From assembly GCF_030272615.1 (NCBI RefSeq), contig NC_081413.1:722699649-722763648 (forward strand): DNA of 64,000 nt, read 5' to 3'. This DNA comes from Cryptomeria japonica. Taxonomy: Eukaryota > Streptophyta > Pinopsida > Cupressales > Cupressaceae. The notes under the pieces are model-generated. The model did no database searches, was not told where the DNA came from, and saw only the letters and a program-made list of their open reading frames with translations. Both the position numbers and the translations under genes were made by a program. This document shows, in pieces, positions 11,303-21,281 of the stretch (its first letter is position 1; every line of letters begins with the position of its first letter).

Positions 11303-12522
11303 TTAGTTTGTCGGTTCAACAACTTCCACACTAGGTGCAGAAACCGGTTCTTCTTGAATTACTTCTTCTAGCTTCTTCTTCCAGGTTTTGTTCATATCCG
11401 CTTGAACAGTTTCAAAATCAATCATTCCTTCTGGAGTGACCGGTATGTCATCCGATATGCTCTTTCTACTTCTACAGAATCTTGCTGAATGATCCAGTTT
11501 GTTGCAATGATAGCAAACCATTCCAGGTGCTCTCCAAGGTCCATTATTCATGTTTCCATTCTTCCTTCTGCATGTTGTAGTAGTGTGACCGTGACCATGA
11601 CAAATCCAACAGTTTGCTCTCCATCTGGTTGTCGGTTGATGGCCACCGCTACCTGACTGATGATTATAGGTATTAAACTAGTTTGGGTTCTGGTTCCAAG
11701 AGGGTTCAGGAAAAAGTCCTTGATTCCTTTGAGGATACCTTCTGGTATTGTGCATGACAGACCTGCATTCAAATGCTCTATGCCCAAACTTGTTGCATGC
11801 ATAATAGTTACCATTGAATCTATTAGGTCTAGGCTTATCGTTTAGAAAACAAGGAAAATTATTGTAAGCCTTACTTCTACATACATTAGCAGTGTGTCCT
11901 TACTTTAGACAATTAAAGCAAACAGGTTTGAACTTTTGCTTACCTTTATCCTTTGGTGTCGGTTGTTTCTTTGATGCTCTATCTTTTGCTCCAGAGGTCT
12001 CAACTTCCTCACAATCAGAGAAACCAAGTCCATTGGTATTCTTTACCGGTTTAGCTGATTCAAGCTTTTGTTCTAGCTTGACAGTGCTCTTATTGAATTT
12101 GGCAATTATTTCCTTTGACTCAGTGAGTTCTTTGGAAATAGCAACATTGGATTCCTTCAAGGTTGCATTCTCAGAAATAGCCATGTTTAGTTCACCTTGC
12201 ACTTCTTCTTTTTCCATTTTGCTTTGTCTTTTACCAGATCTTCAGTTTTCCTCCGGTTCTCAAGCTCTTGACACATTCGGATAGTTAGTCCTTCCAACTC
12301 CTTTCTTAGGTTGGTATCGGATTCATTCAACTTTTCTACTTCTTGAATTAGGGCTTCCATGTCCGCTTCATCAAAAGAACTGTTTTCAGTTAGCTCCATC
12401 AGTTTTTCAGCATACTCTCTTCTTTTTGCCTGAGAGGCCTTATATTTGACCATAAGTTCATCATAGGCTTGCTCAAACTGAGTGAGCCGATGAGTAAGTT
12501 CCCTCACAGTGTATTCCCCCAT
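11303..12522 (-). pseudogene. Gag-like RNA-binding protein: coiled coil plus four CCHC knuckles
   Basis: ATG at 12522 (MGEYTVRELTHRL) begins about 190 residues of Glu/Lys/Leu-rich coiled coil, with a frameshift near 12200. A basic linker leads to four zinc-knuckle units: CFNCLK-stop-GHTANVC (about 11917-11876), a second in which the first Cys is Tyr (YYACNKFGHRAFEC, about 11810-11768), CWICHGHGHTTTTC (about 11615-11574) and CYHCNKLDHSARFC (about 11514-11473). A Glu-rich tail ends at 11303. Nonsense codons are TAA at 11900-11902 and TAG at 11678-11680. A normal copia capsid domain is not visible, so this looks like a nucleocapsid-type RNA binder. The likely role is binding element RNA, inferred from the knuckles. 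Confidence 0.7.
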
Positions 12523-12558
12523 ATCTCTTCCCAAGTGGTTAGACTTATAGAAAGGTTG

Positions 12559-12570
12559 GCTCTGATACCA
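12559..12570 (-). other. Primer binding site of the pol-less element
   Basis: The minus strand reads TGGTATCAGAGC two bases after the LTR end, matching initiator Met tRNA priming as in the copia elements here. Confidence 0.9.
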
Positions 12571-12572
12571 AT

Positions 12573-13754
12573 TGATGAATACTAAGAGGGGGGGTGAATT
12601 AGTATACCAATATTTACTGTACTTAAACACTTTAACAGTCTAGTAGTAAACTGGTAAAACAGTTTAACAAACAAACCAATTAACGCACATGCAAACCAAA
12701 TAGCAAATAAGGCATTCACCAATAGAAGCACAATCACCATAACACAAGAGATTTTGACATGGAAACCCAAATGGGAAAAACCACGGTGAGATGAAACTCA
12801 CAAGTTACTATCTGCAGAATAGAAACCAGACCGGTTAAGGTTAGACCGCTTAAGGTCAAACCGGTTAAGGTCAGACCGGTTAAGGTCATACAATGTTCTT
12901 TATCAGAACAGATCCTATTAGGAATCTCAATCTCTGTTAGGAGATAAGTCCGATTAAAGACTACCTTGTGAGAGGATTTAAGATCCACAGATGTGAACCA
13001 CCTTGTTAGAGGATTTACAAAGGCTTTGCCAAGCCTACCCGGTTAAGGGTCTTCAAACTTGTCGAAGATGTAAGTAATCAACAAGTGAGTGATCTAGATA
13101 CTAGCACAGTATGCTTGGTTAGATCCATGAAAGCTCATTGTTAATGCATTTTGCATTACTTCGGTCTTCAGACGCTTCACACTCTGTTACTTCACACAGA
13201 CTTCCTCTTCTCTCCTATGATCGCTCATACAAAACTTATGCAATATTAAAAACCCTAATAACTACTAAAACCCTAGACATGATGTCCTTATAAAGGAAAT
13301 TGATTTCATGTCGGTCCAATAGGATTACATTGCAAGTTACTAGGTTCAGTGCATCTAGACATATTTGGTAACACGACACAAAAGCACTGCCAGAATGTCG
13401 GCACCACCAAATAATCGGTGGATGGTAACTCATCACAGAGTATTACCGGTTCATACAAAATACCAGTTTATGCAAAATACCGGTTACCAGTTTGACAAAA
13501 ATGAAGACTGGGAAATATGTGTTCTTCCGCTTTGATCCTTCGTACCGCTTGATATCCTCGAACCGCTTGATCTCTCTATGTCGCTTGAGATCGGTAAACA
13601 CTTTCTGCAAAACAACAGTAGTCTAAAGACTAACACATGATACCGGTTTGGAACAATTACCGATTGAGCATAATTCATACATTCAGAAAGTGATCTCATA
13701 GCAAGTGTGTGACCATCAATGACAATCACAACATAATCAGCAAAAATGCCAACA
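12573..13754 (-). repeat. 5' LTR of the pol-less element
   Basis: The 1182-bp LTR has TG...CA ends (TGATGAATAC at left, GCCAACA at right on the plus strand). The partner LTR lies beyond the left edge. It carries the G-run-TGAATTA motif (about 12586-12600), the CATGGAAACCC...AAAACCAC hairpin motif (12757-12784) and a 15-bp tandem array. The GCCAACA end is shared with copia A, suggesting that copia A relatives could supply integrase in trans (inference). Confidence 0.85.
12826..12885. repeat. 15-bp tandem array, four units, in LTR
   Basis: There are four consecutive 15-bp units, consensus TCAGACCGGTTAAGG, at 12826, 12841, 12856 and 12871. The core ACCGGTT palindrome recurs elsewhere in this element (for example near 11225, 13445 and 13492), so it may be a protein-binding or RNA motif of the family. 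Confidence 0.9.
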
Positions 13755-14192
13755 AATTGATCCCACTTCTTCTATTAATTAAATAAATCTTTATTTATTT
13801 AATTAATTCATTAACCTTTTCTACCCATGACACATGTCATTCATCTCTTAATTCCTACACTACCTACCCTCTCATTATTTTCTTATTTCCTCTACCTACC
13901 CTCTAATCATAGCCGACCATTTATCTTTTACACCTCTCAATCTTATCCCTCCATTTCTTATAGTGTCTTCTATATAAGGAGATGCTTCCTTCATTATCAA
14001 CCCTGATCAGTTAACTTCCTGACTACTCTACGCTTTCAAACTTTCATATGTGATCAAGCCTACTTTCAACCACATTTTTGTTCTTTGTTGAGCTCTTGTG
14101 CATGTATAAAAATCTAAGAGAAAATATATCAAGCAAGATCAATGGAGATAGGAAGAATGGAGATCCAAACCCCATTGGACATGTGATGGTAT
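13755..14192 (+). repeat. Gypsy 5' LTR, right-hand part
   Basis: The sequence from AATTGATCCC to GATGGTAT matches the 3' LTR (29303 to about 29737) closely. The left part was separated by insertion of the pol-less element. After GATGGTAT the two copies diverge abruptly, so this 5' copy lacks the LTR's final segment and any clear primer binding site. Confidence 0.85.
13969..13979 (+). promoter_or_regulatory. TATA box of gypsy LTR
   Basis: TCTATATAAGG is conserved in both LTR copies (the other at about 29517-29526). It fits the LTR core promoter that drives gag transcription. Confidence 0.7.
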
Positions 14193-14236
14193 CCTATAAA
14201 CATCTAGTCTCCCACATCTTGGTCAATACCTATTTT

Positions 14237-17063
14237 ATGGTTAAAACCCGTTCCCAAAAATCTAGGAGAGAAGCTAAAGAGGCTCAAGAGTCCGCAAACA
14301 TGAGTGCCTATGAGTATGACAATGATGTCTTTTTCAATTCTGATCATACTACATTACCTGACATGGATGCCTATAGAAACATTCAAAATGTTGAGAACAT
14401 GGATAACACAAACAACAATGATACACACAATGACAATATGGACAACTTTTCCGTACATTCAGCAGAAGTGAAAGACTCTATCATGGATCCCCATTTTCAT
14501 AGATTGGTTGAAGAAATAATGAGGAGAGATAGACAATATTTCTTACAAGTGATGGCACAAAGTGGAACCAAGATCCCTCATGATTTTTACATGTCTCAAA
14601 TAATGGAAAATCAACCTTTGCAACAACCTCACCCCAACATGGATCAAAGGAGGCCTAATAGTGGAGACAATATAGGACCATATCTTGTGCCTGAATCACC
14701 ATCATCTCTGTTTCAAAAACCTAAGGTCCCATACACACATGGTCAAGCATATGATACTCACCTTCGTAGACCATTATGGAGGTCTTATGCAGAAAAATAT
14801 ACTCAATCACATACCAATGCTAAGGACCAACCACCAAAGCAATTGGATATCCATAGGCATGATGAAAATTTGGACACAAGGAAACTCCGTGTCAAATTTG
14901 GGGGCAACACATTAGAACAAACTCATGACATACCTGTAGAGTATGGTATATCTGTTCCTCATCATGACTCTATACCAAGTGGTCCTTATACGCAACATCA
15001 TTATAGACCTCCTCCATATGAACATGTGTATGATCAATACCATCCATATATGCAACATGCTCCTCCTCCACCCGGTGGTTTAGGCATGGGGTATGGTCCA
15101 AGAAGTCAGTCTCCACCTAAGAACAATTTGGAACAACAAATTAAGGATTTACAAAAGAAAATGGAGGACATAAATACACCGAAGCCAACTTACACAATGA
15201 GAGACATATGTCCCTATCCATTTGACAAGAGCATTCCAATGCCTCCTTTTCCTACACATTTCGTGACACCTAAGTTTGATAAGTACAGAGGAAAAGGGGA
15301 TCCTAAAGCACATATCAGGCAGTTTTCATAGCTTGCATTGAAGTGGCAATAGAAGAGACATATTTGATGAGATTATTCCCACAGAGCTTAGGTGATCAAG
15401 CTATGGAATGGTTCTCCCAACTCCCACCTGGAATTAAGTCTTGGGGTGATCTAGCAAAAGCATTTATCCAAGATTTCTCATACAACATAGAGACAGATAT
15501 ATCAGTCACTACTTTGTGCAACACCAAACAAAAGGATGGAGAATCTTTTTCATCATTTTTACAAAGATGGAGAAATCTAGCCAGCAGATGCTCTTGTGAA
15601 ATTCCACAAAAACAAATGGTAGAGATGTTCACCCAAAATGTTAACAAAGACATTGGTTATGATCTAAGAAAAGCTTGTTTGTCCACCTTCAAGGATGCCA
15701 TTGAAAAAGGCTTAGCAACATAAAAGGTCCTAATTGAGCAAGGCATCGTCAAAATATTCAAAGAAAACAAAGAGGACTTTAAAGGAAAAGACAAGCCAAG
15801 ATTTTGGAATAAAAACAAGAACACAGTCAATCACGGTGTTGTTGATGCCAATACAGTATGACCCAAAATTATTTTTTCTGGATCAAGCTCTACAAACAAT
15901 CAAGTGAATACTCAAACAACTTCCAAGTCACGAAGGAAGTACACCCCATTGGGAGAACCACTTGAGTTAGCTTTCAAAAAGCTAGTGGCAAACAAAATAA
16001 CAACAATTCCAGATCTGCCTCCATATGAGCCAAAGGTCAAACCAAATTGGTGGAATGACGATAAATATTGTGAATATCACAAGAGCAAGGGACATAAAAT
16101 AGGAAATTGTCATCAGCTGAAGAACATCATACAAGATCTTATTGATAGAGGTGACGTTGAGATTGAAGGACACTCATCCAATCAAGAACATGTAATGTTT
16201 AAAGAACCATTCCCAAAACATGACAAGGGAAAAGCCAAAGCCATAGATGAGAAGACCAACTATACCAGAGCATCCTATAACTATGATTCAACTGTCAATC
16301 ACATTTCGATGGACAATTATGTCTCTACCATTATCATCAAAGACTAAACACCTGAAAATTCTACCCAAAGACCCAAGGTTGTCCTAAAAGGCATTGGATC
16401 TTCTTCCGAACCTACCTCTGAATGTAATGTTACAACCCGTCGAGGTAAATTTACTTTGCAAGGTGCTCCAGCTAAAAACATCGCTTCCTCATCAACCAAA
16501 CCTGAGTACGATCTGGTAGAACAGTTAGGGAAGACACCCACACTTATCTCAATCCTTGAACTCTTACGCATATCCCCTGCACATAAGGTCATTCTTGACA
16601 AAAATTTGAGAGACACTTCTGTCCCCACTGATCTGAACATGGACCAGTTTCAAGCTATGGTGGGATACCTTTCCGTTCTACACTCCCTTACATTCACAGA
16701 AGCTGACGACGCCTTCGTGAGTCAACCACATAATGCACCTTTACACATTGAAGCCTTCCTACACAAACATCGAATAAAACAAGTCTTGATAGATGAGGAG
16801 CTAGTCTCAATATATATATTTTGAACACAATAATACAATTGGGATATTAAGACAAAGTTGTGAATGCTACAAACAAAATTACCATCAAAGCATATGATGA
16901 TGAAGAGCATTCATCTAAGGGCACAATAACCTTACCTCTTAGAGTGGGGCCAATTACAAAAGATGTGGTTTGTCAAGTCCTAGACCTTGATCTCACATAC
17001 AACATACTCTTGGGACGCCCATGGATTCATGATATGAGAGCTATTCCTTCTACATATCATTGA
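14237..17063 (+). pseudogene. Gypsy gag and protease remnant, frame-broken
   Basis: The ATG at 14237 (MVKTRSQKSRREAKEA) is preferred over the upstream in-frame ATG at 14078, which lies in LTR sequence. Gag contains a Pro/His/Tyr-rich middle and the retrotransposon gag domain (GDQAMEWFSQLPPGIKSW, about 15390-15460). A frameshift occurs near 15322, TAA at 15721-15723, and further stops near 15858. A CCHC-like motif CEYHKSKGHKIGNC lies near 16070-16110. The protease region survives as YNILLGRPWIHDMRA (about 17000-17045), a typical plant gypsy protease end. The catalytic DSG/DGG stretch near 16800-16860 is not readable in any frame. Gag would have formed particles; this copy cannot. Confidence 0.85.
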
Positions 17064-18341
17064 TGTATCAAGTTTCCACACAATGGATTTGAAGTGACTG
17101 TCAAAGCTGATCCAAATCCATTCATATATTGCAACAATTTGTGACCTAGATCAGAAATAACAATTCCAGTTAATAGAGAAGCAATTCCTTCATCAACATA
17201 TGTGGATCCAAAATCCTTGAAAGCTTCTACATCAAAACAAGCAGAGATCAAAGAAAAGTTCAAGATTAAAGACATGGGATGTGGTGAGTATATCTTTCAT
17301 GTTGATCAACTCCCACTATCTCCTAAGGTATTCAGTCGACAGGAACAATCTATAAACAATTTGAAATGCCAAGAAATTGGGTGTGAATGACCTAGTGTTG
17401 TGGCTACTAAGTCTGAATGCAAATCTCCTCTAGTGGTGCAAGCATCTCTTGATATCAATAGTCCTAAGAGTGGTTTCAGTGAAGAATCTATTGAGTGTAT
17501 CACCAGCCCTCTTGAGAACTCACATAGCCTTACCATTTCATCCACTCATTCCATTTCCACTTCTCTCCCAGACTTGGATCATCAAGAATCACAAAAGCCC
17601 TTACTAATCAGGGATCAAAAATCAAGCTTTGAAAAGAAAAATCTAAAAGTGAAAAATAAAGAAAAGTCCTTTAGTACAAATAAAAATCAAAAGCTACTAG
17701 ACTCTGCAAAAATCAAGGTCAAGGATAAAAATCCTATGAAAGAAAAAGAGCAAGAGATGATCTCCCCTAATATCAAAATAACTAGGGGCAAAAGCTCTAA
17801 AATTTCAAGTGAAAAAGCATACTTGTTGATCCTAACTCTCCATCATGCTATCCTACTTTCACTTCTTTTCACTATCATAAGCGTTCATCACTCATCCACT
17901 TGTTCCACACATCCTTTCCCTTCTGACGATACATCATGGACCTTTAAGGGAGCTTCCTCGAGGGACTTTGTTGTCAGGGATGCCCAAACTTTTTTATGTG
18001 ACACGCATATGGGCCTACGTAGTCCACACATTAGTAATTCTATCTCAGTTCCTTTATCAAGGAAGATAGTTGCTCGAGCTACATACCATTTAGTCAAGGA
18101 ATGTCACAATTACAATCACAAGGTAAAGCCTCGCACATTTGAGGTGGGTGACTTAGTTCTCAAGGAAAATCCTAAAATTCAACAAGACAGAGAGAAGAAG
18201 GGCAAGTTCGAACCAAATTGGCTTGGTCCTTACATCATTACAACAGCCTATGGATCCAGTGCATATCAGCTCTCAACTCCAGATGGCGAACCTTTGGAGG
18301 ATCCTATCAACAACATGCACCTTTGCAGGTTTTACACATAG
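17064..18341 (+). pseudogene. Gypsy pol remnant with integrase C-terminal domain
   Basis: The longest open part is 17400-18341 (313 codons). Its first two thirds are Ser/Lys-rich with a short hydrophobic stretch (LILTLHHAILLSLLFTII). The end is a clear integrase C-terminal module: KVKPRTFEVGDLVLKENP, then KFEPNWLGPYIITTAYG and AYQLSTPDGE, ending CRFYT. RT, RNase H and the integrase DDE core are absent, so a large internal deletion joined the spacer after the protease to the integrase tail. The hydrophobic stretch might be mistaken for an envelope-like segment, but I see no envelope architecture. Whether this fusion is a fixed family structure or a private deletion cannot be told from one copy. 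Confidence 0.8.
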
Positions 18342-18401
18342 CTCTTCAGAGTATCTTAATTCAAAAATGCAAAAAAATCATAAACATAAAAAATCGTTAC
18401 T

Positions 18402-18545
18402 TGGTGAAAACCTGGCAAACAGGCGCCTTGTGACACAAAAAATAAAATAAAAAATTGAAAAACAGAAAACAATTCGTCCAATGGTGAAAACCACTTCGGT
18501 GGCGCCTTGGGAAAGTACCATGGTGAAAACCGGGTCACTGGCGCC
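18402..18545 (+). repeat. Three GGTGAAAACC / GGCGCC modules after pol
   Basis: TGGTGAAAACC occurs at 18402, 18482 and 18521, each followed by the palindrome GGCGCC at 18422, 18501 and 18540 (spacing 20, 19 and 19). GGT-GAAA-ACC can fold as a short stem capped by a GNRA-type tetraloop, and GGCGCC can self-pair between molecules. Confidence 0.85.
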
Positions 18546-18619
18546 ATGTGTAGAGACATTTCTCCTCCCTCCTTCAGGATTCACTTTCATCTTTTCACTT
18601 CGCACACACTCACAACCTA

Positions 18620-18920
18620 TCCATCCATAATAAACTTATCCACTCCCATCATGGCTTGTTATTGATCTACCCAAGATTGGTTAGCCATTCATAATAATCC
18701 CTCATTTTCACCTTTTTCCATCCATAATAAATCAGCTCCTATATGTGGCTAAGACAAATCCTACGTCTAGTGATGGGTGTGGAACTGAGAGCATCACACG
18801 TTTTGAGGAGTACATTTTCTTCCAATTTTCTTCAATCTATCCGCGCACAATCCATAATAAAGCAACATTTGCATCGTCGATCCGCAATAAAGTTCCATCT
18901 TCTCCGCAATAAAGTATCAG
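18620..18920 (+). repeat. Dispersed CCATAATAAA-type motif array
   Basis: Six loosely spaced copies of a short motif, CCATAATAAA, CCGCAATAAA or a close variant, lie between 18625 and 18915 (near 18625, 18688, 18721, 18853, 18879 and 18905). Most contain the AATAAA polyadenylation hexamer. The region lies after the pol remnant and could help terminate element transcripts (inference). Confidence 0.6.
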
Positions 18921-19178
18921 TTTCATGGATTCACTCAGTTTCAGATGAGACACAGTAGCAACAATGGGCTTCAACAAATCAAATCTTTCAACAGACTCAG
19001 ACAACATTATGGTTCAGTGCTATCTATCCTTTTTGTGAAATTAAACATTGTGACCACAATCAAATAAGACTTATACAAGTGACAAGAGATACTAAACTTG
19101 AGGACTACAATGGATATTGGTGTCGATTCTTGGTTTTCTTTTGATTTTATCTTTCTGGTGACATGTCTTTTAGCTTTT

Positions 19179-19232
19179 CCAGGATGTCTCTGACTAGAGA
19201 TTTTATCTCCAGGATGTCTTTGACTAGAAAGG
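19179..19232. repeat. Short 30-bp-spaced direct repeat
   Basis: CCAGGATGTCTCTGACTAGA and CCAGGATGTCTTTGACTAGA occur 30 bp apart. No coding content is recognised around them. The remainder from 18920 to 19950 is non-coding gypsy 3' sequence, including a CATTT/CACAT-rich low-complexity stretch at 19580-19860. Confidence 0.75.
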
Positions 19233-19954
19233 CGAGGATAGGGTATCGTCACCTATTTTTCTTTGTTGTCTATGGATCCTCTCTTAGTAATGCTATGACT
19301 TGTCCAAGGATATTAGGACACTGTGAGTCTAGTGTGAACTGGGGCCTTCCTTGTTTGTAATTGTCTGATCTCCATGCAAACGGGTACAATGACTCTCCGG
19401 GTCGAACATATGTCTCGATTGTCATAACCTATTTTACCATAATAAAGCTCAATGATGATAACGCACAAGAAGCTCTTTCACTTTCATATCTTCTATCTTT
19501 CATCCCCCTTTCTTTATTGACTTCCATCGTCCTTCTTGAGTCCGTGTAGCTTGCTATCACACGACTGAGTATAATGACACACCAAAAATATCTGCATTTC
19601 ATATAGTTGCACCTACATTACCACATATTAGTGTTTCATACATACATATAGGTATCACAATCGCATCACATCCTGCACACAACACATATTAGCACATTTT
19701 ACATTTTCATCATGTAAATAGTCATTTGCATTATCATATTCATCTGCATTTCATACATTCACATTTGCATCATGCATAACATATTAAAAACATAAAAGAA
19801 CAAAAATATTGCATTCCATCATGTATATATTTGCATCCATATCATAAGCATCACATAGGTACACATGCATATAGCTGCCGCAATGATGAATCATCTCATA
19901 TATATATATCAAAATCATAAGTGTCATGATACAATGATGTCAAAATACATATGG

Positions 19955-20419
19955 CTACATAGCCAACCCTCGTGTCACCCTATCTGGATAGAGGAACCCA
20001 CTGATCACTCTTTCCAACACTGTTGGTAGTGCTAATCTTGTCTATGTCATGGTATCCCAAGCCACGTGTCCAACCCTCATCTCCAGTCCTGGATCCTGAA
20101 ACACTCATCTCAGTGCATCCCTGTCTCCCTCTCGATCGTAAGGAACTAACTCCCCAACGATCAGTATCCTCAGTATCCTATACACATCCTCCAAGGTGAT
20201 TGTCATCTCACCCATCAACAAATCAAAACTATAAGTCTCTAAGTGCCATCTCTCAGCCAACGCAGTCAGCAACCCCATGTTCGCCCGAAACTCATGCACA
20301 TACAAAATATGTCGCAGGCCCATAGCCTGAACTGCGGCTCTCTTCTTGACTATCAGCTCTGATTGCAAACTCCGAGTCGATGGGAATCTCTCTTGTGACT
20401 CTAGCATAGGTAGGTCCTC
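19955..20419 (-). pseudogene. Plant mobile domain (PMD) gene, exon 2, antisense to gypsy
   Basis: The minus frame encodes LLTALAERWHLETYSFDLL followed by MGEMTITLEDVYRILRI, the hallmark of the plant mobile domain found in MAIN/MAIL-type proteins and in some transposons. The exon begins after a CTGCAG acceptor (AG at 20420-20421) and joins exon 1 (28678-28743) in phase 0. In-frame stops at 20105-20107 (TGA), near 20045 (TAG) and at 19955-19957 (TAG) show decay. PMD proteins act in silencing and transcription in plants, and transposon-borne copies may counter or exploit that. For this copy that is inference. Confidence 0.75.
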
Positions 20420-20449
20420 CTGCAGTCAAGCAAATCAACTGTGTCAGTC

Positions 20450-20717
20450 AAAGTGGCATTCCCTGTTCATCACAAAATGTTGCTTTTTTATCCTAGTGCT
20501 TATATCTATCATATGACACTCTATCCTAGTGGCACTCCCTGTTCATCACAAAGTGTTGCTTTTTATCCTAGTGGTACTCCCTGTTCATCACAAAGTACTA
20601 CGTTTTTGCACTCCCTGTTCATCACAAAGTGCTGCCCTTTTTAGTACTCCCTGTTCATCACAAAGTACTGCTTTTTTATCCTAGTAGCATTCCTTGTTCA
20701 TCACAAAGTGCTGCTTT
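20450..20717. repeat. Tandem array of CCCTGTTCATCACAAAGT units
   Basis: Six imperfect units with core CTCCCTGTTCATCACAAAGT are spaced irregularly by 34-77 bp (starts near 20457, 20534, 20577, 20611, 20646 and 20689), often followed by TTATCCTAGTGG. The array lies in the intron of the antisense PMD gene. Confidence 0.85.
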
Positions 20718-20722
20718 GATCC
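20718..20722. repeat. Target site duplication of copia B, left copy (GATCC)
   Basis: GATCC is repeated at 28278-28282 on the other side of the element. Confidence 0.95.
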
Positions 20723-20908
20723 TGAAAGGAAATAAAAGAGCAAGGAAAGGAAAATTGATCCAAGAAAGTTTATGATGAAGTAATTGTTACCATGAGAAAA
20801 GCAAAGACCTTAGAGCATCACCCAAATGTGAAGAAGGAGGCACAAGAACTTTTGAAAGGGGAAAAGCAAAGAAAAACCCCTTGTGATATTATGAATGAGG
20901 CAATGCCT

Positions 20909-20964
<56 letters not shown>

Positions 20965-21269
20965 AAGAAGCTCTTTACAATATTGTCATTAAGAAGAAAT
21001 GAGAGAGGAGGCATCTCTTAAATACAGATGAGGAGAGGAGTTACAAAGTAACTCCAAATCTATGAATGCCACCATTCATAAAATGTGTGTGCCATGTGTC
21101 CACATCCTCTTATGGAGGAAATCTAATATTCCTTAATAAAGGAAAATAAAAGAAATGACTTGTCCTCACACATGTACTAAAGGACAAATTACATGTAGGA
21201 ATTCCAAAGGAATATCCTAAATTAAATAAAAAATAAACCTAAGCTAAGTAAAGATTAAATATTCTAACA
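20723..21269 (-). repeat. Copia B 3' LTR
   Basis: This 547-bp LTR begins TGAAAGGAAATAAAAG and ends ATTCTAACA on the plus strand. It contains a GA microsatellite (20915-20963). Confidence 0.95.
20915..20963. repeat. (GA)n microsatellite in copia B 3' LTR
   Basis: A 49-nt pure GA run. The partner LTR has 45 nt at 27927-27971, the main length difference between the LTRs. Confidence 0.97.
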
Positions 21270-21281
21270 CCCCCCCTTAAG
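21270..21281 (-). other. Copia B polypurine tract
   Basis: The minus strand reads CTTAAGGGGGGG immediately before the LTR start TGTTAGAAT. Confidence 0.88.

Larger units (their letters stand above)
1..13754 (-). mobile_element. Pol-less LTR retroelement, 3' end outside window
   Basis: Read on the minus strand, the order is 5' LTR (13754-12573), a Met-tRNA primer site, a gag-like gene with a coiled coil and four zinc knuckles, a purine-rich tract, an upstream region, and a second long reading frame that is still open at base 1. No protease, integrase, reverse transcriptase or RNase H is visible in the part seen, so it probably depended on enzymes from another element. The pol region could lie left of the window. 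It is interrupted by copia A and lies within the 5' LTR of the gypsy element to its right: sequence from 13755 onward matches the 3' gypsy LTR from about 29303. Order and primer site are seen; non-autonomy is inferred. Confidence 0.75.

Noticed and set aside
12826-12885. CRISPR-like short repeats
   Set aside because: Units are directly adjacent without spacers and lie in a plant LTR.
17400-17950. Hydrophobic stretch in the gypsy pol remnant as an envelope-like protein
   Set aside because: One short hydrophobic run without signal peptide, cleavage site or separate ORF; the frame ends in an integrase tail.
20792-20992. Short frame ending in an Arg-Glu repeat, present in both copia B LTRs
   Set aside because: It lies in the LTR and runs through the GA microsatellite; length changes with the repeat. 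Not a gene.
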